From assembly GCA_965277495.1 (NCBI GenBank), contig OZ255824.1, positions 4,092,001 through 4,156,000 of the forward strand: a DNA stretch of 64,000 nucleotides, read 5' to 3'. The notes beneath the pieces are model-generated. The model did not search any database, was not told where the DNA came from, and saw only the letters and a list, made by a program, of their open reading frames with translations. Positions 1 through 7,974 of this stretch are shown piece by piece; position 1 is the stretch's first letter, and each line of letters begins with the position of its first letter. A program made the translations under genes and the position numbers. The DNA is from CAHJXG01 sp965277495 (GTDB lineage Bacteria; Pseudomonadota; Alphaproteobacteria; Acetobacterales; Acetobacteraceae).

Positions 1-1300
1 GCAGCAGGCGGCCGAATGCCTCGTCCGACTGCATCAGCAATCCCGGGAAGCCGGCCGCGATGACTTGGTCCAATGGCGCCGCCGCGGTGCTGAAGGCGAG
101 CGGCTGGATACCGGTCACGCCGTCGATGTGCAGCAATGCGAGGTCGGGGCTGCCGATCTCGGAATTTTCCGTCTGCGCCACGACGTGCGCCCGGGTGGTG
201 CGTCCGAGCTTCTTGCTGGTCACCACTATGGCGGCGGGGTCCGCGCCCTCGATCACGTGCCGGTTGGTCGCGATCAGGTCCGGGGTGACGAAGAACCCGC
301 TGCCGCTGGATGCGCCGCCCTCTGGCCCGCCGCTGGGGGCGATGATAAGCACGACCGCCTGGGTCAGCAACTCGGCGAGCGTGCCCTGGAATGCCTGGCC
401 GCCCGGTGGCGCCACGACCGCGCCGGGCAGCACGGGCGCGGCGCGGTCCGGACCCAGGCGGGGCGCCTGCGCCGGGTCGGCGGTGCACACATTGACGCTC
501 AGTAGCTGCTTGCGTGCCTCGATGTCCCGCTCGAGCGCGGCGTTCTGCTCGCGTTGGCGGTCCATCGCCTCCCGCGTCGCCTGCTCGTTCAGCAGGGCGA
601 CCGAGTTTGGCCGCTCGGCGATGCGCGCGGCCACCATGCGCGCGCCGGCATAAAGGCCGATGCCCGCGAACAACGCGGCGATCACGACCGCAGCCGGAAT
701 GAGCGCCCAATCCCACACCGGCCGCGCAACAGCGGGGGCGGGCAGGGGGCGGAATGGGACGGCGGGCGCCGGCGGCAAGGCGGCCGGTTCGTCCAGCGCC
801 GGGGTCGGCGCCGAGGCGTCCGCATAGGCGTCCATCCATGCCGCGGCACGGGCGGCGACCTCCTCCTCCGGCCCGGCGCCGTCCGCGGCGAGGCCCCAGT
901 CGATCAGCACCGGCGTGCCGCCCACCGCCAGCAGCCCGTCGACGCTGCCGAGCGCCAATGCGCGGCGCAGCAAAGGACCAACATCAAGATCGGCCAGCAG
1001 AGGGCTGATTTGCCTCATGAAATCGCGGAGCCGCCGTTCCACCGGGGCGCGGCGGTCCGCGGGCAGCGCGGCAAGCGGTTCGCCGTCGCCGGGCGCGTCG
1101 GCATACCAGGATACGCTGCCGGGGTTGCCTGCACCCGGCCAGGTCACCACCGGCTCCGCGAACAGCGCGGCGGCGTCGGGACCGACGCGGGACTGCAGCA
1201 GCTCGCGCAGCCGGGCGTGCGACCCGAGCACGGGCTGCCCATCCAGCCGCACCAAATGCAGCCGGGCCAGCGGCGTCTTGCCGATGAAGCGTGGAGCCAT
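1..1300 (-). CDS. Membrane-anchored trypsin-like serine protease (3' end outside window)
   Basis: I translated the minus strand directly from an ATG at 1300; 433 residues are visible before the window edge. An N-terminal cytoplasmic-looking region of about 190 residues (Ala/Pro-rich from 165) is followed by one hydrophobic segment at about 198-219, a charged stretch at 228-265 that may be coiled coil, and a trypsin-fold start. The catalytic His is H348 in TNRHV and the Asp is D386 in DLALL. The nucleophile Ser (expected GNSGG) would lie beyond base 1. The architecture suggests an inner-membrane protein with its protease domain in the periplasm, like S1C/HtrA-type enzymes, but no PDZ domain can be assessed. 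Long plus-strand open frames over this region are antisense shadows. It is divergent from the small secreted protein at 1447. Confidence 0.8.
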   Translation of the reverse strand, partial: MAPRFIGKTPLARLHLVRLDGQPVLGSHARLRELLQSRVGPDAAALFAEPVVTWPGAGNPGSVSWYADAPGDGEPLAALPADRRAPVERRLRDFMRQISPLLADLDVGPLLRRALALGSVDGLLAVGGTPVLIDWGLAADGAGPEEEVAARAAAWMDAYADASAPTPALDEPAALPPAPAVPFRPLPAPAVARPVWDWALIPAAVVIAALFAGIGLYAGARMVAARIAERPNSVALLNEQATREAMDRQREQNAALERDIEARKQLLSVNVCTADPAQAPRLGPDRAAPVLPGAVVAPPGGQAFQGTLAELLTQAVVLIIAPSGGPEGGASSGSGFFVTPDLIATNRHVIEGADPAAIVVTSKKLGRTTRAHVVAQTENSEIGSPDLALLHIDGVTGIQPLAFSTAAAPLDQVIAAGFPGLLMQSDEAFGRLL

Positions 1301-1446
1301 CGCGGTGTGCAACCCCGGATATGCGTGGTCCCGCGACTATGACGGTTCACAAACGACTTTTGCAAGGCTGATCGTATAGAAGTTTAGCTTGCTGTCCGTA
1401 GTTTATGCTTGCACGATACGCGCAGGAATTTGGAGGGAGCGTCAAT

Positions 1447-1848
1447 ATGACGCGAATAAACGCTTTAGGAATCGCGGCGATTGGCTTCGTTGCTGGGCTG
1501 GCGGTTCCTGCCTGGGCGCAAAAGAACTCCGGGCCGCTGCTGCCGACGGCGCCGCCCGCCTACACGTCGCCGCCCTCCATGCCGTCGCCCTACGCCTCGC
1601 CCCACTATCCCCGGCCCGCGCCACGCCCGCTGCCTCCCGCCGCGCGGGCCGGCAATCCCGACGCGGAGCGGCTGGCGCAATCGCTGCCGCTCGACCCGCA
1701 AACCCGGGAGCTGCGCGATCAGATGCCGGCGGACCCGCGGGGCGTCGAACGCCGGCTCGGCCTGCGCGAACCGCGTGGCCCCGCCACCGACCTGCGCGGC
1801 CGTGCGCCGAGTCCAAGGGAGATCGCCGATGCGCTCGCACCCCGTTAG
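1447..1848 (+). CDS. Small Pro-rich secreted protein of unknown function
   Basis: A protein of 133 residues with a clear Sec signal peptide (about residues 1-23, ending AWAQ) followed by a Pro/Ala/Tyr/Ser-rich segment and a charged Arg/Asp/Glu C-terminus. I chose the ATG at 1447 over an earlier in-frame ATG at 1405 because GGAGGG lies just before it (1432-1437) and because the signal peptide then starts correctly. It overlaps the OmpA-like lipoprotein gene downstream by 20 bp, so the two are probably co-transcribed and both sit in the envelope. I do not recognise the family. Confidence 0.7.
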   Translation: MTRINALGIAAIGFVAGLAVPAWAQKNSGPLLPTAPPAYTSPPSMPSPYASPHYPRPAPRPLPPAARAGNPDAERLAQSLPLDPQTRELRDQMPADPRGVERRLGLREPRGPATDLRGRAPSPREIADALAPR

Positions 1849-2287
1849 GCTGTTCCGGCTAATTCCAATGCTGGCGCTGCTCGGCGCCATCGCCGGCTGC
1901 GTCGCGGGGCCGCCGGGTTCAATGGGCTATGGGGGCGGCCCGGTGTTCGAACGGCGCATCGTGAGCGCGGTCAATTTCGACTCCGACAGCTACCGTATCC
2001 GGGGCGAGAGCTATGCCCTGCTCGACAACGCCGCCATCGCGATGAACGATCCGCAACTCGGCGGCCTGCAGTTCGAGATCAACGGCCATACGGACGTGAC
2101 GGGCCGCCTCGGCTACAACATCAGCCTGTCGATGCTGCGCGCCACCGCCGTCGTCGACTACCTTGCGGCCCGCGGCGTGGCGCGGGAACGGATGCGGGCG
2201 CAGGGTTTCGGCCCGCTGCAGCCCTTCGACACCTATAATCCAAGCAGCCCCGTCAATCGCCGGGTAGAAATCGTGGCGTTGCGTTAA
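1829..2287 (+). CDS. OmpA-family outer-membrane lipoprotein
   Basis: A protein of 152 residues. The N-terminus is a lipoprotein signal with lipobox AIAGC (Cys at about residue 22), followed by a short Gly-rich linker and an OmpA C-terminal peptidoglycan-binding domain. Diagnostic elements are the VNFDSDSY strand, INGHTDVTG, and the C-terminal NRRVEI. The start is the ATG at 1829, preceded by AAGGGAG at 1815-1821; it lies inside the end of the previous gene in another frame. Expected role: anchoring the outer membrane to peptidoglycan. It is much shorter than full porin-type OmpA and matches Pal-like stand-alone domains. Confidence 0.85.
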   Translation: MRSHPVRLFRLIPMLALLGAIAGCVAGPPGSMGYGGGPVFERRIVSAVNFDSDSYRIRGESYALLDNAAIAMNDPQLGGLQFEINGHTDVTGRLGYNISLSMLRATAVVDYLAARGVARERMRAQGFGPLQPFDTYNPSSPVNRRVEIVALR

Positions 2288-2351
2288 ATCCGCTACAGGG
2301 GCGTTGCCCTGGCGCTTCTAGCCGCGCGAAAAGCAGGCTAGTCTTGTTGCC

Positions 2352-3239
2352 ATGGCATCGATCCTGGTCACCGGCGGCGCCGGGCAGCTTGCAACGGCGA
2401 TGGAGCAGGAGGGCGGCGCGGCCGTGCGCCGTGTCGGGCGTCCGCTATTCGACTTCGACCGGCCAGCGTCGATCGCCGAGGCTGTCCAGGCAATGCGCCC
2501 AGAATTCCTGGTCAATGCCGCCGCCTGGACCGCGGTCGACGCGGCCGAGGCCGATCCGGAGGCGGCGGGGCGGGCCAACCGGGACGGGCCAGCGGCGCTC
2601 GCTGCGCTATGCGCCGACGCTGGCATCCCGCTGATCCATATCTCGACCGACTACGTGTTTGACGGGACCAAGGGCGCGCCCTACACCGAGGCCGATCCGA
2701 CCAGCCCCACCGGCGTTTACGGCGCGACCAAGCTCGAGGGGGAGCAAGCCGTGCTGGCGGCCTGCCCGCGCGCGATCGTGCTGCGGACATCCTGGGTCTA
2801 TTCTGCGGTGGGCAAGAATTTCGTCCGCACCATGCTGGGCGCTGCGCAGAAAACCGACCGCCTGCGCGTGGTGTCGGACCAGCAGGGCTGCCCGACGGCG
2901 GCGCGCGATCTCGCGGTGGCGATACTCGGCATCGTGGCGCGGCTGCGGCAGGGCTGGGACGATGCCTATGCCGGCGTGTTCCATGCGGCTGGCACGGGAT
3001 CGACCACCTGGCACGGCTTCGCCGAAGCGCTGTTCCAGGATGCGGCCCGCTATGGGCACCCGACGCCGACGGTGGAGTCGATCGCCACCGCGGATTGGCC
3101 GACGCCGGCGCGCCGCCCGGCCGACAGCCGGCTCGATTGCGGCAAGCTGTCCCGGGTGTTCGACGTCCGCTTGCCGGAATGGCGCTCCGGCTTGTCGCGC
3201 ACCGTCGCCGAGCTGCTGGCTGCGGCGCCGGGCCGATGA
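2352..3239 (+). CDS. rfbD: dTDP-4-dehydrorhamnose reductase
   Basis: A protein of 295 residues, the usual family length. It is an extended SDR with the NAD(P)-binding GGAGQL loop at residues 9-13, the active-site strand ISTDYVFDG (T99, D100) and the catalytic Y123-x3-K127 in YGATK. RfbD reduces dTDP-4-dehydro-rhamnose to dTDP-L-rhamnose, the last step of rhamnose donor synthesis for O-antigen or exopolysaccharide. The next gene is a glycosyltransferase starting immediately after its stop, which fits use of the sugar. rfbA, rfbB and rfbC are not in this window. Confidence 0.92.
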   Translation: MASILVTGGAGQLATAMEQEGGAAVRRVGRPLFDFDRPASIAEAVQAMRPEFLVNAAAWTAVDAAEADPEAAGRANRDGPAALAALCADAGIPLIHISTDYVFDGTKGAPYTEADPTSPTGVYGATKLEGEQAVLAACPRAIVLRTSWVYSAVGKNFVRTMLGAAQKTDRLRVVSDQQGCPTAARDLAVAILGIVARLRQGWDDAYAGVFHAAGTGSTTWHGFAEALFQDAARYGHPTPTVESIATADWPTPARRPADSRLDCGKLSRVFDVRLPEWRSGLSRTVAELLAAAPGR

Positions 3240-4205
3240 TTGGCCGACGTGCCGGCATCTAGCCATCCCAGCCCGGCCCGGACGGCGGCGCGGGTCGCGA
3301 TCCTGCTCTCCACCTATAACGGGGCGCAATTCCTTCCTGACCAATTGGAAAGCTTCGTTCGGCAGACCTTCGCGGATTGGGTGCTGTACTGGCGGGATGA
3401 CGGATCGACCGACGGCACCGTCGCCGTGATGCAGGGCTTCATGGCCGGACCCGGCGCGGGCCGCTGCCACGCGGTCCCCGCTCCATCGGGCCGGTTGGGG
3501 CCGATGGGCAGCTTCATGGCGCTGCTGCGGGCCGCCTTGCTGGCGGACGCGGCTTTGAGCGCCGTGGCCTTCGCCGACCAGGACGACGTATGGCTGCCGG
3601 AAAAGCTCGAGCTGGCGGTCGCGGCGCTGCGCCCCGACCCGCGTCCCACATTGTATTGCAGCCGGCAGATCCTGGTGGACGAGGCGCTGCAACGCATCGG
3701 CCTGTCGGCGGCGCTGCGCCGTCCGCTGCAGTTCCCCGCGGCGCTGACGCAGAACGTCGCCACCGGCTGCACAGTCGCGCTGAACGCGGCCGCGGCGCGC
3801 CTGGTGGCCAGCAGCCATCCGCCCTCCGCCACGCTGCATGATTGGTGGAGCTATTTGGTCGTGTCGGCCAATGGGGGCCAGTTGGTCGCGGATGCGACGC
3901 CGACGGTGCTGTATCGCCAGCACGGCGGCAACGCGGTGGGCGCGCCGGCCTCCATGCGCCGGCGTGCGGTCGCCGCGTTGCGCCGCGGTCCCGGCGTGTT
4001 CATGAACGTGCTGCGCTGCCACGTCGCAGCCTTGCGGGAGCAGCCGGACCTGCTGTCCCCGGATGCGGCGGCGGCGCTGGATGTGGTGGAAGCCGGGCTG
4101 CAGGGCGGGATGACGCAGCGTTTGGCCGCCCTGCAGCGCTGTACGCTTTCGCGGCAGACGTGGCAGGAAACGCTGGTGTTCCGCTGCTGGTTCCTGGTTG
4201 GCTAA
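3240..4205 (+). CDS. Family 2 glycosyltransferase, probably a rhamnosyltransferase
   Basis: A protein of 321 residues with the GT-A/GT2 signature: STYNG at 24-28, DDGSTDG at 53-59, and the DxD-equivalent DQDDVW at 113-118. The C-terminal half (LHDWW and YRQHGGN motifs) resembles bacterial rhamnosyltransferases of the RfbF type. No ATG fits; the TTG at 3240 abuts the rfbD stop, implying translational coupling. Likely function: transfer of rhamnose from dTDP-rhamnose onto a polysaccharide acceptor at the inner face of the cytoplasmic membrane. The sugar specificity is inferred from the neighbour. It converges with the pseudouridine synthase, the two overlapping by 4 bp. Confidence 0.8.
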   Translation: MADVPASSHPSPARTAARVAILLSTYNGAQFLPDQLESFVRQTFADWVLYWRDDGSTDGTVAVMQGFMAGPGAGRCHAVPAPSGRLGPMGSFMALLRAALLADAALSAVAFADQDDVWLPEKLELAVAALRPDPRPTLYCSRQILVDEALQRIGLSAALRRPLQFPAALTQNVATGCTVALNAAAARLVASSHPPSATLHDWWSYLVVSANGGQLVADATPTVLYRQHGGNAVGAPASMRRRAVAALRRGPGVFMNVLRCHVAALREQPDLLSPDAAAALDVVEAGLQGGMTQRLAALQRCTLSRQTWQETLVFRCWFLVG

Positions 4206-4846
4206 TCGCCGCCCCGCCATCCGCAGGCGAGCAGGGCGTCGCGCATGTGGACCGGCGGCGGTGCCACGGCGCTGATTGGCGGCTGCAATGGCAGCGCGAT
4301 CGCCCGGGCCAGCAGGTGCATCGGACCGTCGCCGCGCCCGTAGATGGGGTCGCCGAGGATCGGATGGCCCAGCACGGCGCAATGCACGCGGATTTGGTGG
4401 GTGCGCCCGGTGAACGGCTGCAGCTCCAGCCAGGCGAGGCCGCCGGCCTGGCCCATCAAGCGCCAGGCGGTGCGCGCAGGCGGGCCATCCGGCGCCGGTT
4501 CCATGCGCCATCCGGTCCGGAGATTGCGCTTTTGCAGGCGGTTGACGACTTCGCCGGCCTCCGTGGCCGGGACGCCGTGCACCACGGCCCAATAGGTTTT
4601 CCGCACCGTGCCCGCCAGGAACGCCGCCTGCGCCGCCAGCAGCGCCTGTTTCCGCAACGCCACGACCAGGCAACCGGCGGTGTCGGCGTCCAGGCGATGC
4701 GCGAGCCAGGGGCCGTCCTTGCGGCGCGACAGGGTTGCGAAGGCGTCCTCGACGCTCGGGCCGCCGCCGGGTCCGGGATGCACGGCGAGGCCGGCCGGCT
4801 TGTTCAGCACGACGAAGTGCGGGCTTTGGAACAGGATCGGGATCAT
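4202..4846 (-). CDS. RluA-family pseudouridine synthase
   Basis: A protein of 214 residues. The catalytic signature is AHRLDADT with the nucleophilic Asp at residue 53; the family motif TGRTHQIRVH is near residue 155. There is no N-terminal S4 domain, so it resembles the short RluA/TruC-type enzymes that modify rRNA or tRNA uridines. I start it at the ATG at 4846 because GGAGGA lies 7-8 bases upstream; a longer frame begins at 4861. Target uridine not assignable from sequence. Confidence 0.85.
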   Translation of the reverse strand: MIPILFQSPHFVVLNKPAGLAVHPGPGGGPSVEDAFATLSRRKDGPWLAHRLDADTAGCLVVALRKQALLAAQAAFLAGTVRKTYWAVVHGVPATEAGEVVNRLQKRNLRTGWRMEPAPDGPPARTAWRLMGQAGGLAWLELQPFTGRTHQIRVHCAVLGHPILGDPIYGRGDGPMHLLARAIALPLQPPISAVAPPPVHMRDALLACGWRGGD

Positions 4847-4875
4847 GCGGCAATCCTCCATAGCCGCCGCGCGCT

Positions 4876-5352
4876 TCAGGCCAGGCTGCCGTCATCCGGC
4901 GCCCGGTCCAGCGTCATCCAAGTGTGGTCCGCCGTGCTTGGGCGGAAGCCGTAGCGGGCATAGAGCCCGTGCGCATCCGCCGTCTTCAGTGTCCAATTGC
5001 AGATCGTGGCGAGCTCGGGATGCGCCAGGATGGCCGTGACCAGTGCCTTGCCAAGGCCGAGCCCGCGTGAAGCCGGCTGGATGAAGACATCGCCGAGATG
5101 GGCGCGAAGGGCGTAGTCGGTCAGCAGCCGGCCGAAACCGGCCTGCGCGCCGTCCGGAGCGTAGATGCCGAAGCATAGGCAGTTGGCCCAGCTACGCTCC
5201 GTCAACGCGCGCGTGCGTCCGACGGCCCAATAGGCGCCGGCGAGCGAGGCATGGACGAACTCCATGTCGATCCGCGCGCGGTCGTCGCTGATCACGTATC
5301 CGTTCGCCAGGCCGACGGCATAGGCCATCAACGCTGCACCGTGATTGGACAC
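4876..5352 (-). CDS. GNAT-family N-acetyltransferase
   Basis: A protein of 158 residues with the acetyl-CoA pyrophosphate-binding loop SRGLGLGKAL and the C-terminal YARYGF strand of GNAT enzymes. It resembles single-domain GNATs of unknown substrate. The start is uncertain: GTG at 5352 gives the full frame, while an ATG at 5328 gives MAYAVG; neither has a strong ribosome site. It lies 29 bp upstream of the pseudouridine synthase on the same strand. Confidence 0.75.
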   Translation of the reverse strand: MSNHGAALMAYAVGLANGYVISDDRARIDMEFVHASLAGAYWAVGRTRALTERSWANCLCFGIYAPDGAQAGFGRLLTDYALRAHLGDVFIQPASRGLGLGKALVTAILAHPELATICNWTLKTADAHGLYARYGFRPSTADHTWMTLDRAPDDGSLA

Positions 5353-5466
5353 TTAGGATACATTCAACGCGCTCCCGCTTATCCGCCGCATCCCGATCCC
5401 GGGCGGCTACGACGATCCATCATGCCGCCAGGTTGACAGCGGCGCAGGGGCGGCGGAAGCACCCTC

Positions 5467-6189
5467 ATGCCCGATGACCGGATCTGCGGCCTGAACGCCG
5501 TCACCGCCCTGTTCGCCCGCCGCCCCGACGACGTGATCCGCCTGTTCTACAACGACGAGAACAAGACCCGCGTCGGACCGCTTTGCGCCGAGCTGGCCCG
5601 GGTGCGCCGGCCCTATCGCCTGCTGCCGCCGGACGAACTGGAGCGCGCCGCCGGGACCCCGCACCATGGCGGCGTGGTGGCGGTCGCGACACCGCGTCCG
5701 TTGGGCATGATGGACTTCGTGCGCCCGCCGCGCTTCCCGCTACTGCTGGTGCTGGACAGCATCGGCAACCCGCATAACCTGGGCGCGATCGCCCGCAGCG
5801 CCGCGTTCTTCGGGGTGCGCGCCATGGTGCTGCACGAGACGCCGCTGCAGGCGATGCCGTCGGACGCCGCCTACCGGGTCGCCGAGGGCGGCCTGGAGTA
5901 CCTGGAAGTGTCGAAGACCCGCAACCTGCGCAAGGCGCTGTTGGCGCTCGATCCGTACTACCGCACGGTGGCCGCGACTCTCACGGACGACGCCGTCCCG
6001 CTAACGTCGCTGCCGCGGGACCGCCCGGTGGCGCTGGTGCTGGGCAACGAGGAGCGCGGCGTGGGGTTCGACGCGCTGGAAACCTGCCGCCGCCGCATCC
6101 GCATCCCCGGCAGCGGGGCCGTGCAAAGCCTGAATGTCGCGCAGGCCGCCGCAGTGCTGCTGCATACATTGACCAGCCAGCTCGTTTAA
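5467..6189 (+). CDS. SpoU/TrmH-family RNA 2'-O-methyltransferase
   Basis: A protein of 240 residues. An N-terminal substrate-binding domain (1-75) is followed by a SPOUT domain carrying all three SpoU motifs: motif 1 with N101 and R110 (DSIGNPHNLGAIARS), motif 2 LGNEERGV, and motif 3 IPGSGAVQSLNV. The trefoil-knot methyltransferase uses S-adenosylmethionine to methylate a ribose in rRNA or tRNA. The N-terminal domain resembles RlmB-type enzymes (GLNAVTALF, then HHGGVVA), so 23S rRNA is a reasonable guess but not proven. Confidence 0.87.
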   Translation: MPDDRICGLNAVTALFARRPDDVIRLFYNDENKTRVGPLCAELARVRRPYRLLPPDELERAAGTPHHGGVVAVATPRPLGMMDFVRPPRFPLLLVLDSIGNPHNLGAIARSAAFFGVRAMVLHETPLQAMPSDAAYRVAEGGLEYLEVSKTRNLRKALLALDPYYRTVAATLTDDAVPLTSLPRDRPVALVLGNEERGVGFDALETCRRRIRIPGSGAVQSLNVAQAAAVLLHTLTSQLV

Positions 6190-6203
6190 CCGCCGAGGCC
6201 CCC

Positions 6204-7184
6204 ATGCGCATCCATGTCCAAAGCCAGCCCGATGACCCGCTGTTCGCAATCACGCCCGCCAAATGGGCGGAGGCGGCCGCCCGTGTGCCGGACGTGTCGG
6301 CCGGCCACGCCGTCAGCTTCGGCGAGACCGCCGGGCAGTTCCAGGACGCGATGCGGGATGCCGAGGTTCTGGTGGCGCAGACCGGCGCCGTCCGTGCGTC
6401 GTTCCCGGCGGCGGCGCCCCGGCTGCGGCTGATCTTCTGCACGTCCGCCGGCCTCGACAGCCTGGCGCCGTTCGACTGGCTGCCGCCGGGCGCGCAGTTG
6501 CTGAACAACCGCGGCACCCACGCGGCCAAGGCCGGCGAGTATGGGATCATGGCGCTGCTGATGCTGGCGAACGGCATGCCCGGGTTCGCGACGGCGCAGC
6601 GGGCGGAGCGGTGGGCGCCGCGGCATGGGGCGGTGCTGGCCGGCAGGCGCGTGGCCGTAGTGGGGGTCGGGTCGCTGGGCGGCGCGGTGGCGGCGCAGGC
6701 GGCGCGGTTCGGCATGCGGGTCACCGGCGTGCGCACCCGGGCCGAACCGCATCCGGATTGCGAGCGGGTCGTGACGCTGGAGGGCCTCGACGCCGTGCTG
6801 CCGGATACAGAGTTCCTGGTGCTGGCCCCGCCGTTGACGCCGGCCACGCGGGGGTTGTTGGACCGCGGGCGCATCGCGCTGCTGCCGCCCGGCGCCGGGG
6901 TGGTGAACATCGGACGGGGCGCGCTGCTCGACCAGGAGGCGCTGTGCGATGCGCTGGACGGCGGCGGCCTGTCTGGCGCGATCCTGGATGTGTTCACGCC
7001 GGAGCCGGTTCCGTCGGCTCATCGGCTGTGGTCCACGCCGAACTTGATCATGACGCCGCACGTTTCGGCCGACGACCCGGCCACCTACATCCCGCTCAGC
7101 CTGGACATCTTCTTTCAAAACCTGCGAGCGCACCGCGACGGGTTGCCGCTGCCGAACCGGTTCGACACGGACCGGGGATACTGA
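6204..7184 (+). CDS. D-2-hydroxyacid dehydrogenase (NAD-dependent)
   Basis: A protein of 326 residues. The nucleotide-binding loop GVGSLG is at 154-159, and the catalytic triad of the family is visible as R238 (NIGRG), E267 (TPEP) and H286 (TPHVS). It should interconvert a 2-oxo acid and a D-2-hydroxy acid. Its N-terminal domain is shorter and less conserved than in SerA or GhrA. It starts 14 bp after the RNA methyltransferase stop, so the two may be co-transcribed without a functional link. Confidence 0.85.
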   Translation: MRIHVQSQPDDPLFAITPAKWAEAAARVPDVSAGHAVSFGETAGQFQDAMRDAEVLVAQTGAVRASFPAAAPRLRLIFCTSAGLDSLAPFDWLPPGAQLLNNRGTHAAKAGEYGIMALLMLANGMPGFATAQRAERWAPRHGAVLAGRRVAVVGVGSLGGAVAAQAARFGMRVTGVRTRAEPHPDCERVVTLEGLDAVLPDTEFLVLAPPLTPATRGLLDRGRIALLPPGAGVVNIGRGALLDQEALCDALDGGGLSGAILDVFTPEPVPSAHRLWSTPNLIMTPHVSADDPATYIPLSLDIFFQNLRAHRDGLPLPNRFDTDRGY

Positions 7185-7192
7185 CCGGGCGG

Positions 7193-7423
7193 CTACCGCT
7201 TTGGGGCGGCGGGCGGCGGCAGGTCCTCGTCCAAGATGGTGATATGCAGCGAGAACGACACCTCGCCGTCCTCCTCGTCGCGGTGCAGGGTGCCGAGGAA
7301 CTCCTTGTCGACGGTGACCTCGACCGATGCGCCTTTGCGCTTCGGCACTTCGACGTGGATGCGGTCGGACCCGAGCGTGCGGCGAAGATAGGTCTCAACC
7401 CGGGCGTAGTCGGTCGGCTTCAT
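7193..7423 (-). CDS. DUF3126 family protein
   Basis: A small acidic protein of 76 residues with the pattern of DUF3126 (N-terminal LRRTLGSDRI, then EFLGTLHRDEEDGE, then ILDEDLP), a short conserved family found mainly in Alphaproteobacteria. The function is unknown. It converges with the dehydrogenase and ends 8 bp from it. It is the last normal-composition gene before the AT-rich stretch. Confidence 0.85.
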   Translation of the reverse strand: MKPTDYARVETYLRRTLGSDRIHVEVPKRKGASVEVTVDKEFLGTLHRDEEDGEVSFSLHITILDEDLPPPAAPKR

Positions 7424-7974
7424 ACGGCACGTCCTCGCAAGCGTTTCGCCGACGTTTAGCAGCCTGCTGGCCGGAGTGGAACCGGGACGGCGGATTGGCG
7501 GCGCGCTGGCTTCGCGTTGGCGAGCCGTTGCGCGGACGCGGGAACCGGTGCGGTAAACGGGCCATAGGTGACGACAAGTGCTGCGGCTTGGAGTGGAGCA
7601 GGCGATACACTGTATTATAACGCATATTGTAACATTACGCGACGTAACGGCTTTGGCCTCAATGTAATGTTAATAGCCTTTAATGAAATAATGGAAATTT
7701 GCTCCACTGATCTCCGGCAGTTGGCCGGATCAGCACGGAAATGTTATTTAATAATTGGAAGAAATATTGATAGCAAGAGCGTCAACTGCTTATAATAGAT
7801 TAGATAATGTTGCAAGATAATAACAGATAAGTAAGTTGCCCGCATATAAAACATTATTTCATAAATGTGATTGAAACTGACTGAGCGCGTCTCCACAAGA
7901 ATGCCAGTCCAATATAGCAAATCCCAAGGCTGATTTGCAATGACACAACAACATAAAGAAATTTTCCAGAAAAA
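7424..7974. other. Gene-free AT-rich stretch upstream of the metalloprotease
   Basis: These 551 bases contain no convincing gene: the short frames on both strands lack ribosome sites and family features. From about 7600 the composition drops sharply from the GC-rich background to mostly A and T. An inverted repeat TAACATTAC (7630-7638) / GTAATGTTA (7664-7672) lies at the start of the AT-rich part. The region probably holds the promoter of the metalloprotease gene, and by composition it is likely of foreign origin. Confidence 0.7.

Noticed and set aside
60..1342. Long plus-strand frames at the window start
   Set aside because: They are antisense to the protease gene read on the minus strand, which has a membrane helix and catalytic motifs; the plus frames are Arg/Ala/Pro-rich nonsense.
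2607..4895. A 762-residue minus-strand frame
   Set aside because: It lies opposite rfbD and the glycosyltransferase and has the Arg/Gln/Gly-rich composition typical of GC-rich antisense shadows.
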